This document shows positions 48,277 through 57,200 of a DNA stretch of 57,305 bases, in pieces. Source of the stretch: an uncultured Chlorobiaceae bacterium (GTDB lineage: Bacteria; Bacteroidota; Chlorobiia; Chlorobiales; Chlorobiaceae); assembly GCA_903840935.1 (NCBI GenBank), contig CAIMHT010000045.1:1-57305 (forward strand). The letters are read 5' to 3'. The notes beneath the pieces were generated by a model, which saw only the letters and a list, made by a program, of their open reading frames with translations, ran no database searches and had not been told where the DNA came from. A program made the position numbers and the translations under genes. Position 1 is the first letter of the stretch. Every line of letters starts with the position of its first letter.

Positions 48277-48669
48277 CTATTTACCTCTAATCACTTCAAT
48301 CACCTGTGAATTATCTTTTGCATCTGGCCACCGTCCCAACACTACTCCCTCTGTCAAATTATTGTTTGCCACAGAAAAAGCCTTAATCTCGAAGTGTTTT
48401 CCAACATCAATTGAACCTGGCCGCCCTATATATATTTGGGCACTCCAGTTCGTTCCATTAACTGTAGATATTGGTTGTACCCAATAATTGGATGTCTTCA
48501 CTGGATGAACTATTACCCATACTGGCGCACTTGGATTTATAGTTCCTCTAACTATAGGCCTCTCCTCTACATAATTATTATCAGATGGAGTCGTAATAAC
48601 TATTTCAGCACGAGCATCTCCGAATGCTTGTACAATAAAAAAAATAATGATCCACATCCACTTATTCAT
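48277..48669 (-). CDS. Secreted Ig-like small protein
   Basis: A 130-residue protein with a signal peptide (MWIIIFFIVQAFGDARA) followed by one domain: IVITTPSDNNYVEERPIVRG, VWVIVHPVKTSNYWVQP, TVNGTNWSAQIYIG and HFEIKAFSVANN. This is an Ig-like or Gmad2-type beta-sandwich pattern (a PxxN start, Gx-V, W-V-P, IG). The same pattern occurs in the neighbour at 49163-49717. A ribosome site AGGAG precedes the ATG. The place, downstream of RHS module 2, would suit an immunity or carrier protein; that is only inferred. Confidence 0.65.
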   Translation of the reverse strand: MNKWMWIIIFFIVQAFGDARAEIVITTPSDNNYVEERPIVRGTINPSAPVWVIVHPVKTSNYWVQPISTVNGTNWSAQIYIGRPGSIDVGKHFEIKAFSVANNNLTEGVVLGRWPDAKDNSQVIEVIRGK

Positions 48670-49162
48670 ATTATTCTCCTGTTTCTAAATAATTGTTATG
48701 ACGAGTTACAATGGGCATCTTTATTTATCCATAAATGGGGTCGCCTCAGGATTGATAGTATAAAACCTGTTAATATATCTTTTAATTCCGCTAGCTACAT
48801 CAATATAATACATTAAAAGCGAATAGGCATCTTCCGACACATCAGACTCTTTTCTTATATTTTAAGGTGCAAATGCCTTATATCAGTGTCAAAAGTTTTT
48901 GTTTTAAATTAATATTAAACAATACCTTGAGGTATCAGATAAGTTTTTGCATAAAAGAATCTATTCCGATAAAAACGCTTAACGGATTTTAAGACCTTTT
49001 TTATGAGGCTACCCCAAAATGTGCTTCACACATTTTTCCCAGTTTATTTCTTATCAATTATTCATTTTGTAGCTCAAGTCGACAAGCATTTCCGACAATC
49101 CGATCCATGATTTCATATACAATTGCATGTTCTCCAAGTTTAAATCGGTTTTTCGATGTGTT
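48670..49162. other. AT-rich spacer with a possible IstB remnant
   Basis: No full gene in 493 bases. On the minus strand about 49070-49144 reads KLGEHAIVYEIMDRIVGNAC then RLELQNE and stop, which resembles the C-terminus of IS21 IstB ATPases (…ILDRIIHNAYRIEL). It suggests a past IS21 insertion. The rest is AT-rich without pattern. Confidence 0.35.
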
Positions 49163-49717
49163 CTATTTTTTTATGTTTATACTAATTGTTTTTGATTTAA
49201 CGATATATTCTGGCAATTTATCAAGAGCAAAATCTTTACCGCTGGTTAATTTTTCATCACGGACCAAAACATAGACTATATATCTGGTATTTCCATCGTG
49301 CGGTTTTCCAAAAGTAATATTACTAATTGCCATTTCGCCATTATCCAATAAATCAGTGGGTTGGGGATTTCCGTTTACCCAAAATTTATTTCCTCCAGCG
49401 ACTGAGGTTAATACATGGATATACTTCCCATTTGGAAGATTCTTTCCGATTACGCGAATGGACGTAAAAATAAGCTCATCACCATTTTCTGCCATCCTCT
49501 TTTCGAAGTTGGTAATAGTTGATTGATTTTTCGGATAATTAATTTCAATTGAGGATTGTAGTATAAAACAAGGTAAGACGCACAAAAAAATGCCGACGAC
49601 AGTAATGACAACAGAAATGATTATGGCAATAAATCTTCTTTTTATTGCCGATAAGACCGCAATAACAATGCCAATGATTGCTAATGAAAGGCCCAGATAC
49701 AAATAGTATTTATCCAT
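49163..49717 (-). CDS. Membrane-anchored Ig-like small protein
   Basis: A 184-residue protein with two N-terminal membrane segments (about residues 5-24 and 28-52) and an outer domain: IEINYPKNQSTITNFEKRMA, IRVIGKNLPNGKYIHVLTSV, KFWVNGNPQPTDLLDNGEMA and TRYIVYVLVRDEKL. The same kind of beta-sandwich as the protein at 48277-48669. It lies directly downstream (79 bases) of the RHS module-2 gene on the same strand, in the place where an immunity gene would be expected. Function unknown. Confidence 0.65.
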   Translation of the reverse strand: MDKYYLYLGLSLAIIGIVIAVLSAIKRRFIAIIISVVITVVGIFLCVLPCFILQSSIEINYPKNQSTITNFEKRMAENGDELIFTSIRVIGKNLPNGKYIHVLTSVAGGNKFWVNGNPQPTDLLDNGEMAISNITFGKPHDGNTRYIVYVLVRDEKLTSGKDFALDKLPEYIVKSKTISINIKK

Positions 49718-49796
49718 TTTATTCGAAAATTAATAATTAGCAGATTTCGGAAATTAGCAATTCATCCAACGTATTCAGGTTAGGTGTCGCTTCAGA

Positions 49797-52700
49797 TCAA
49801 CGCTTTACCGGTTCCCAAGCATATGCAATTACACGACCCTGTTTATCATATTCAAGTCGAACACGGTACGTGTTTCCAACATTGACAGCAAGAAGACGAT
49901 TATTGGCGTCATAGTTGTGTGCCAACTCCAGGCCATTCGCGCAGGTAATCAAACGAGGCATCCCCGCAAGTGCTCCATCCTTGTGACTATCAAAAGAAGT
50001 CTGACCACCATCAAATCCGGTCATGCTCCTCATTCTGCCATTATCAAGATTAACCGTTGCTGATTGTCCTCCTCGAGTGGTGACAATCTTTTGGATATTT
50101 CCAGCGTTATCGTAGTTGTACAGAGTATTACCCCAAGATGAATTCACCGCATCAATACGACCGTCTCCGTTACGCTTGATGTTGTATCCATAGTTTCCAT
50201 TTGGCATCTGCTGAATAAGAGCAGATAGTCCGTTCCATTCGTCATAACTCATCTGAAGGTGTGCGCCGGTATAATCTTTCACCTCAATCGGGCGACCTTG
50301 CCGATCAACTTTTGTCTCTTGCCACTCGGTAAGCTTTGTACCAGCCCCGGCTGGATGCAGCATAATGGATGAGAGCGAACCCTGTGCATCGTATTGGAGA
50401 GACGCGCCCTGTGCAGGAGTCTCTACGCGGGAAAGTTGCCCATCCTGACGCCATTGCTGAGTCAACACCGAACGGCCAAGCTCAGACAAACTGGACAACT
50501 TGCCGCTGTTATTGAATTGTGCAGCTATCCATGGCACTCCATTTCGCGCCAAAGTTCTGCTTTTGCCATCAGGCGATTCGACGACCTTCAGAGTCTGTTT
50601 GTCCGGCGTTGTCATGGTCATTTGAACACCGCCAGCGGCAGGATACAACCACGTCGTGCTGGTTCCATCGGCTACTGCACTGGTTGGCCGCATGTATCGA
50701 TCATATTGCATAACCCTCTTACTGCCGCTCTCTTTTCCACCATTCAGTGACTCTTGTGATGATGCCGTCATGCCATCGGGAGAGTGAGTGATGGTATGAG
50801 CAACCACGACATTACCTGCCTTCTCGGCAACCATCTGCCCCAGAGTGTTATACTGGAACGAACGAAGGATTTCAGGTTTGCTGTTACCGTCTTTGCCTGA
50901 CCATGTGACAGCGGTGACCAGTGAACCGGCGTAATTGTATCCAACAGTTCCCGCGTTAGAAGTCACTCCTGCTAACCTGCCCATAGTGTCGTACGTGTAG
51001 GTTACTTCGACAGGTTTAGCATGTTTGTTGTCAAACGAGCTCCCTATCGCTTTTATCAGTTTGCCATTTCCGTCGTATCCAAGCTTGATCTCGCCTGCAA
51101 GCTGTCCACCGATCAGACTTGCAATCCGTGAAACCCGACCTTCAGCATCTCGCTCGTAAGCTGTTACCTGGCCTCCAACTTTGATTGCAATGAGATCGCC
51201 AGCCTTGGTAAAGTACCACTCCTGACCATTCTTCAAAAGGAGCTTGTGTGTTTCTGCATTTTTGAAGAAATCCGGTCTTCCTGTGGCTAATCCATAGAAT
51301 GGCCCTTCAGCATCAGGTACCTGCAAAGTGCTTCCCGGCAAATCCATTACCGGACGAATATCCTTAAAGCGGGCATAGACGCTGTTGAGCGGAGTCAACA
51401 GTTCGTATCCCATGGTGTATGATACTTTCCCACCCTCACGGTTACCTGGAATGCGCACCCCCTGTAGGCGAGGTAAATCCATCGTCCAGCCTTGGCCCAA
51501 TACCCCTTTTGGAGAAAAGAAAGAATTGAAACTACGCGAAAGTTGTAGCTCACTGCCGCCAGCGACGGGAACTGCAAGATCAACGTCACCAAGCCGACAA
51601 GGGCCTAATGCCTGCGTTTCGGTACCGGGAATAGAGACAACCTTATACTCTTTGTTTCCATCAGATACCCGATTGACCGTAAGCGGAACCGGCGCGGCAT
51701 CCGTGATTGCTCGCTCAAGACGTTCTGCAAGCTTGACACTGCGATCCACCTCATTGCGAATATCAGCAGGCGCTTTGGCCACATCACCAACAGTTGAGTA
51801 TGTTTTAACGGATCTGCTTTCAGGTGAGAGCTCTACCCCACCGAAAACTCTTGCCGTATGGATAGTGCTGCCCGAAGATCGCTGCCGAGTTACTTCCATG
51901 GCTGGCGTAACGTGCTCAAAAGGTACTTTGCGAACATCGTAGTCGTGCATCCAGAACGGCATGGGAACACCCTGATCGCGGAGCTTTTCGGCCACTGCCG
52001 TCAACAGCGCGATTCGGCGCAACTCTGTGAAGACCGGCACCGGTTTTGTCATCCCAGACTCCTTGGGAGGCGTGAGATACTGCTCCCCACCGATGGCATC
52101 ATAGTTGGTAGTAAACCAGGAGGTGAACGCCTGTGCGCCCGGAGAGGAGTTGCCAGTGAGATCGTCCACCAGTTTGCCGTTCTGCCACCGCATCTTCTGC
52201 GTCTTGACTTTGAGAGGAACGTCAAAGAGCGTCAATTCCTTGCGTGTCCCTTCGTAGCGGCGTGATTCAGCCGGAACAATCCAGAACCGTTCCCAAATAC
52301 CCATTTTCTGAGCATCTTGCGGGTTGCCACCGCCGAAGTACGTCGTTTCCAGAACATTGGCATAACCAGGCACACGACTTGCGATATCCTTTTGGGTGAT
52401 ATTGTCCACTCCTTGGCCATATCCTTTCATCAGGCGGTCAGCCTCATACAAAACCCAGCCAACATAGGTATCTTCTGTCGCCTTGCTATGCCGGATAACC
52501 ATAGGTGATGCTTGAGGGTTTTTCGGGTTGGGATCAATCGTCACCGTTGGGCCCTCACCATTCAGATAGACGGAGCGAAATACCGTGACCACATCATCCA
52601 GACGCAAAGGAGGTAGCTTAATGTTTCCACCCTCTTCGCCGACAAGAACAAGGTTGCCGTTGGCATCAATACGTACACCTTTCAGTTCTCCCATTCCTTC

Positions 52701-52892
52701 GAGCATTCTGCCTGAGCCACCGAGATAGACACCACCGACTTTGGAAGGAGAGACTTCCGAAGAAGCACGATTTTTTTGTGAACTGTTTACTTGTGACCAA
52801 GCCTTTTGTAATACATTACGCATACCATAAGAAGGATCAATTGCTTTGTAAATAGGCGTAACTCCAAATGGCGTACCTCCCATAATACGCAC
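49797..52892 (-). CDS. RHS module 2, split copy
   Basis: A 1031-residue protein matching residues ~828-1839 of the fused RHS: SKVGGVYLGGSGR, TEDTYVGWVLYEADRLMKGY, MTKPVPVFTELRRIALLTAV, VPMPFWMHDYDVRK, TETQALGPCRLGDVDLAVP, FNSFFSPKGVLGQGWTMDLP and YD repeats to YAWEPVKR. Its frame is continuous with the module-1 gene: only one TAA (53001-53003) and 36 sense codons separate them. The only starts are GTG 52892 or ATG 52883, neither with a clear ribosome site, so independent translation is not well supported. It may be translated by readthrough or re-initiation, or the pair is a nonsense-split gene. Confidence 0.8.
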   Translation of the reverse strand: MRIMGGTPFGVTPIYKAIDPSYGMRNVLQKAWSQVNSSQKNRASSEVSPSKVGGVYLGGSGRMLEGMGELKGVRIDANGNLVLVGEEGGNIKLPPLRLDDVVTVFRSVYLNGEGPTVTIDPNPKNPQASPMVIRHSKATEDTYVGWVLYEADRLMKGYGQGVDNITQKDIASRVPGYANVLETTYFGGGNPQDAQKMGIWERFWIVPAESRRYEGTRKELTLFDVPLKVKTQKMRWQNGKLVDDLTGNSSPGAQAFTSWFTTNYDAIGGEQYLTPPKESGMTKPVPVFTELRRIALLTAVAEKLRDQGVPMPFWMHDYDVRKVPFEHVTPAMEVTRQRSSGSTIHTARVFGGVELSPESRSVKTYSTVGDVAKAPADIRNEVDRSVKLAERLERAITDAAPVPLTVNRVSDGNKEYKVVSIPGTETQALGPCRLGDVDLAVPVAGGSELQLSRSFNSFFSPKGVLGQGWTMDLPRLQGVRIPGNREGGKVSYTMGYELLTPLNSVYARFKDIRPVMDLPGSTLQVPDAEGPFYGLATGRPDFFKNAETHKLLLKNGQEWYFTKAGDLIAIKVGGQVTAYERDAEGRVSRIASLIGGQLAGEIKLGYDGNGKLIKAIGSSFDNKHAKPVEVTYTYDTMGRLAGVTSNAGTVGYNYAGSLVTAVTWSGKDGNSKPEILRSFQYNTLGQMVAEKAGNVVVAHTITHSPDGMTASSQESLNGGKESGSKRVMQYDRYMRPTSAVADGTSTTWLYPAAGGVQMTMTTPDKQTLKVVESPDGKSRTLARNGVPWIAAQFNNSGKLSSLSELGRSVLTQQWRQDGQLSRVETPAQGASLQYDAQGSLSSIMLHPAGAGTKLTEWQETKVDRQGRPIEVKDYTGAHLQMSYDEWNGLSALIQQMPNGNYGYNIKRNGDGRIDAVNSSWGNTLYNYDNAGNIQKIVTTRGGQSATVNLDNGRMRSMTGFDGGQTSFDSHKDGALAGMPRLITCANGLELAHNYDANNRLLAVNVGNTYRVRLEYDKQGRVIAYAWEPVKR

Positions 52893-53000
52893 TACCGCAG
52901 CGTTCGATGTAACGCTGGATAGCTGTGGTGCTTGAAAAACCTTTCTATTTGGTATATTTTTTTCTCTAAAACTGGCATCTGAAGACCATAGCCCAGGTCG

Positions 53001-55370
53001 TTATATGGCGTCTCGTTTGGCAAGTTCAGTCCATTTTACTTCTTGCTTGGTTGAAGGAAGAAAGCGGTTTGGACCATATTTAACCTCATAATGTTCATGT
53101 TTGTCTATGATTCTATTCAGCATAGTCTGGAAACTTGGGAGTTTTATTTCCTTTATTGCAATCTGAATCTCTTTACTATCTATGATGGGGAAGTGTTCAC
53201 CTAAATAATGAAGAATCGCCCAACCAGGTATATCTTCATGTTCCACAACTTTTAATGCTGGATAACCAATTGGCACTTTATCACGGATAAGAGTTGTACC
53301 ACTTTCTATTCTCTGTCTTACTACTAAATAGTGCTCGGCAGTTCTCCACTCATCATCAGATCCAATTTCTCTGGAATTTCCATATTTGGCTCGGTATATT
53401 GAAGCCTCGTTTTTCATATCTTTTTGCCACTGAAAAAACAGTTGGTGTGCACGCACGGCATGGCTTTGCAATTCACCGTTTTCTGTTGCTTCCCATGCCT
53501 TCTTGAATATATTTTTACGATCTTTCTGCCAAAATAAAAGTAATTCGTGAGCACGTTCAGCATGACCTGTTGGCCTACCTATTTCAGTTTCTCTCCATGC
53601 ATCATCAATTAGTTGTGAAATAACTTCATCACGTTCATTTCCAGGTTGTAACATTTGATTGTAGAGATAAGTCCATGAATGCGGAACAGTCTCCTCAAGC
53701 CTAACAATAAGAAGAGATAAAGGCGTGATCATTCCGGCAACAGATTCTGCCCATTCTGGATCTGCACCATTTCGATCAACAAAATCGACTGGATTACTGC
53801 CACAGTATGAAAAAAGTGATATATCATTTGAATCATTCGTTGGCAGACGTTTTAGAGGGTCAGGCTGTAGAAAGCTGCCAAGTATTGGAGCATAAGCCCG
53901 CGCCGTTGTCAGATACCCCCCCGCCTGATCATCCCGAAAAAGCCCGGCAAATCCAGGTGTCACCGACGCGGATCGCTTCGCATCGACCGGTACACCAAAA
54001 GGATTGTAATCACAGGTACGGCTCACCTTGCCTTGGGCATCCGTCACCAACCGTACAGAGCCCAAGTGATCGTGCAGCAGCCACTCCACCTTGCCGTTAC
54101 GCACAAGCGCAAGGGGAGTATCACCTTCCCATATCACCAGCGTACGCACACCACCTTCATCAATCAACAGCGGGTGGCCATTGCCCGACAACGGATCAGG
54201 GATAAATCGCATCTCTCCTGATGTGCTCTTGCGAACAACAAGTTGTCCATTGCCATCATAACGGTACTCGGCAGATTCATTGCCCGACTCCGCCTTTGCC
54301 AGGCGACCATCAGGGCGATAGGCATATTTCCGTGCGACACCATCCATGGTGGCGCTTATCAGATTGCCACAGGCATCGTATTGAACTGGCTTCCCATCCA
54401 CACTTGTCAGCCGTCCCGCCCAATCGTAAGTGCAAAGCTGTGCAGTGCTGCCGGTTGTCGTTGCCTTGATGCGGTTGCCTGCCTGATCATACTCGTATCC
54501 ATATTCCCGTCCACCGGGGCCTGTTGCGCGAACAAGCCTGCCCATAGTATCGTATGCGTACTGCCTCGTAAATTTACCCTGCCCACCAGAGTATTCATTA
54601 ATAGCTGCAATCCGACCATCAGGGCCATGCGAATATTGATATTGCGCAAGTACAGAATATTGTTTGGCATTGAGCTGTTTTGAAAAGCCGTGAGTAATCT
54701 CGTCCAACTCTCCATTCAACTGACGTTTCCAGATAGTTTTTACCCCATTAGGCAGAGAACGTACAACAGTATTCTGACCAGTCTGGTAATTGTATGAGAT
54801 AATGCCAGCAGGAGTTTGAATGTTCGCGATACGACCAATGAAATCGTACGTCCAAGCAATGCGATAAAAATTCCCGATTTTGAGTTCGACAAGTCTCCCT
54901 GCATCATCATAGCTGTAATTGATCGGGGAAGATCCCTTGCGATCAACAGCATTCAACTGCCCACGATTATCGTAGTGATAAGCAACCTCGCCCTCACCAT
55001 CTTTCATGGTCTCCATTTTTCCGTCGGCATCGAACTGCCATGTAACGGGTGAGCCCTCTGGCGGAGTTTCAGTTACGGCCCGTAATGAACCGTCTGATGA
55101 TGGAGCATAGGCGTACTGAGTCGCCCTGCCTGCAGGATCAAGGCTGCGGGCAACCTGACCCTGATCGTTGTATTCTACTCGCCAGCTCAGACCCTCACCG
55201 AAAGCAGAAGGCATCACAGTACCTGACTTATTTACGACAAAGAACCACACAGCAAATACTCCGACTGCAAGAGTAATTCCTATGGTAACTTTGCGCAAAA
55301 CCGTAACTCGCCAAAGTTTTGCAAACATAGTGGTAATCCCCGGTATTGCAAACAACACGCACGCACTCAC
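53001..55370 (-). CDS. RHS module 1, split copy, membrane-anchored
   Basis: 789 residues. An N-terminal anchor (KVTIGITLAVGVFAVWFFVV, about residues 28-47) leads to YD repeats (WRVEYNDQGQVARSLDPAGR, YDTMGRLVRATGPGGREYG) and the RHS core end: GFAGLFRDDQAGGYLTTARA, GSFLQPDPLKR, NPVDFVDRNG. The C-terminal ~290 residues are variable and hold two ~32-residue helical repeats (AWRETEIGRPTGHAERAHEL and AWEATENGELQSHAVRAHQL), then a domain ending LAKRDAI at TAA. The start is GTG 55370 or, more likely, ATG 55328. It follows a Cys-rich gene by 17 bases. Confidence 0.85.
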   Translation of the reverse strand: MSACVLFAIPGITTMFAKLWRVTVLRKVTIGITLAVGVFAVWFFVVNKSGTVMPSAFGEGLSWRVEYNDQGQVARSLDPAGRATQYAYAPSSDGSLRAVTETPPEGSPVTWQFDADGKMETMKDGEGEVAYHYDNRGQLNAVDRKGSSPINYSYDDAGRLVELKIGNFYRIAWTYDFIGRIANIQTPAGIISYNYQTGQNTVVRSLPNGVKTIWKRQLNGELDEITHGFSKQLNAKQYSVLAQYQYSHGPDGRIAAINEYSGGQGKFTRQYAYDTMGRLVRATGPGGREYGYEYDQAGNRIKATTTGSTAQLCTYDWAGRLTSVDGKPVQYDACGNLISATMDGVARKYAYRPDGRLAKAESGNESAEYRYDGNGQLVVRKSTSGEMRFIPDPLSGNGHPLLIDEGGVRTLVIWEGDTPLALVRNGKVEWLLHDHLGSVRLVTDAQGKVSRTCDYNPFGVPVDAKRSASVTPGFAGLFRDDQAGGYLTTARAYAPILGSFLQPDPLKRLPTNDSNDISLFSYCGSNPVDFVDRNGADPEWAESVAGMITPLSLLIVRLEETVPHSWTYLYNQMLQPGNERDEVISQLIDDAWRETEIGRPTGHAERAHELLLFWQKDRKNIFKKAWEATENGELQSHAVRAHQLFFQWQKDMKNEASIYRAKYGNSREIGSDDEWRTAEHYLVVRQRIESGTTLIRDKVPIGYPALKVVEHEDIPGWAILHYLGEHFPIIDSKEIQIAIKEIKLPSFQTMLNRIIDKHEHYEVKYGPNRFLPSTKQEVKWTELAKRDAI

Positions 55371-55387
55371 GTGGTGGTTTTCATGTT

Positions 55388-55552
55388 TTACACGTGGCCC
55401 TTTCCATTACAAACTCCACATTTTACAACACCAGAACCATTACAGTTATTACACTGGTGCGATCCACCTAAAAGGTCTTGAATCCGCCCACGACCTTTGC
55501 ATTTTGGACATTTTACAGACCCTTTGCCATTACAAGTTTTACAAGTAGCCAT
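55388..55552 (-). CDS. Stand-alone DnaJ-type cysteine-rich protein
   Basis: A 54-residue protein from the ATG at 55550-55552. It consists almost wholly of four CxxCxGxG motifs (CKTCNGKG, CPKCKGRG, CNNCNGSG, CGVCNGKG), two zinc centres like the DnaJ cysteine-rich domain and anti-TRAP. The frame opens to 55633, but that extension is unlike the family. It lies 17 bases before the RHS module-1 start on the same strand, so a chaperone or adaptor role for the RHS protein is possible. Confidence 0.75.
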   Translation of the reverse strand: MATCKTCNGKGSVKCPKCKGRGRIQDLLGGSHQCNNCNGSGVVKCGVCNGKGHV

Positions 55553-56261
55553 TGTCAAATCTTTATTTATGGTTGAATGATGCTGTATAGTACCTTGATA
55601 TACTCGCGGCACAACTATACTCAAAAGCGCCATAAAATATACACGACATATATCAACACTGATACGAAATAATCACACGAAAAGGACTAATACAAGGAGA
55701 ATAATGGACCTGAGCGATAAAAAAAACTTTGAAGCGGCGGACTTTGGGTGGGTGTATGTGGCGTTTTTGTATATATAATTTGCAATTACTGACCGCCATC
55801 ACGTACTACAAATAACTCACTCTCAATGTATTCAACATTTTCAACTATAAAAACGATTAGTGTAAATTTTTATTCAAAATCACCGAAAAAGATCAGTTTT
55901 ACAGCATAGCTACCAGTCTGTTATTGGTCGCACTTTGTGTATCTGTTGTGCTGCGCACCTGGCAATCAGACTCATGATAAGCTCACCGCGGCATTCTTCA
56001 CTTTCAAAAATCTCACTTTGCACCACATCACGTTGAGTGAATACTCTCAAAACCCATATATTTGCGATACCTTAACGGAACCAAAATTTTACGTACGAGT
56101 TAACCCCTGACACACAGGTACCTGTTGGCCGATTGATCGCCAACAGAGCCCGCATACATCGGAGAATCGGATATGGTTTTGCTTCTATCAGTTATGAACC
56201 GGCAACCTGAACAAAAACTTTTTCGGGAAGTAGCGCTTCTCGATAACAATAACGCACTCAA
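55553..56261. other. Spacer with two short open stretches
   Basis: No full gene in about 700 bases. (1) 55704-55778 plus: a strong AAGGAG then a 24-residue frame MDLSDKKNFEAADFGWVYVA plus FLYI, likely a gene scrap. (2) 55910-56071 minus: an open frame without a good start reads VFTQRDVVQSEIFESEECRG and ELIMSLIARCAAQQIHKVRP to a TAG; it reads like a true protein C-terminus of unknown family. Confidence 0.35.
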
Positions 56262-57200
56262 ATGAGTAGAAGAGTTTCATGTATCGACATCGGCACCAAC
56301 ACCGCCCTGCTGCTTATTGCCGACCTTGATCCGGCTGCAGGCACCATTCAGCCGGTCTACCACAAACAGACCATCGTGCGGCTTGGCAAGAATGTAGATG
56401 CTGCAAAAACCATAGACCCGCAAGGAGTGCAGCGCCTCGTCGACTGCATGACCGACTATCGCCAGCTCAGCGATGAGCATGCGGTCGAAACCATTATTGC
56501 GGCAGGCACCAGCGCCCTGAGAGATGCCAAAAACCGTGCGGAGGTGATCGAGGCGGTTGAGCGTGCTGCGGGAATAACTATTGAGTGCATCTCCGGCAAA
56601 GAGGAGGCCGACCTCACCTTCAGCGGCGCTGTTGCCGGTATGAGCGATATCCCCGAACTTTTCACCGTCATCGACATTGGCGGCGGCAGTACGGAGATCT
56701 CTATGGGATCTCCCGGAGCCATCACGGAGAGCGTCAGCCTCGACATCGGTTCAGTGAGGCTCACCGAGCGCTTTTTCACCACACTTCCCCCGTCGGCAAG
56801 TGAAATTGAGGCTGCCAAAAGCTGCATCGACCAGCTCCTTACGGCAAACATCATTCCCTTTTTTGCCTCCAGAGAGCACGTCTACGGCGTTGCCGGCACC
56901 ATCACCACCATCGCCCAGGTCGACCAGGGGCTGAAACACTTCGACGCACTGAAAGTGCACAACTACCCCCTCACCTACGAGGAGGTGCACGCCTTTCTCG
57001 AAAGGCTCAAAAAAAGCACCCTTGAGCAGATCATCAAGCTTGGCATCCCTGCGGGAAGGGCAGACGTCATCACCATGGGCATGCTTATCCTGCACCAGTT
57101 CATGCGCCTGCTCGGCGTTGGCGTGATCCGCGTCAGCATTCAGGGGCTGCGCTTCGGACTTGCCCAGAGGGAACTGCTTCGTCTTCAGGGGAACACTTAA
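56262..57200 (+). CDS. ppx: Exopolyphosphatase / pppGpp phosphohydrolase (Ppx/GppA)
   Basis: A 312-residue member of the sugar-kinase/Hsp70-like Ppx/GppA family. It has CIDIGTNTALLLIADLD, IAAGTSALRDAKNRAEVIEA, ISGKEEADLTFSGAVAG, the second phosphate loop TVIDIGGGSTEISMG and YGVAGTITTIAQ. The short length (no C-terminal HD or helical extension) fits the single-domain group; polyphosphate or pppGpp as substrate cannot be told apart. A decayed scrap of a ppx-like 3' end lies after prmA, on the other side of the RHS island. Confidence 0.92.
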   Translation: MSRRVSCIDIGTNTALLLIADLDPAAGTIQPVYHKQTIVRLGKNVDAAKTIDPQGVQRLVDCMTDYRQLSDEHAVETIIAAGTSALRDAKNRAEVIEAVERAAGITIECISGKEEADLTFSGAVAGMSDIPELFTVIDIGGGSTEISMGSPGAITESVSLDIGSVRLTERFFTTLPPSASEIEAAKSCIDQLLTANIIPFFASREHVYGVAGTITTIAQVDQGLKHFDALKVHNYPLTYEEVHAFLERLKKSTLEQIIKLGIPAGRADVITMGMLILHQFMRLLGVGVIRVSIQGLRFGLAQRELLRLQGNT

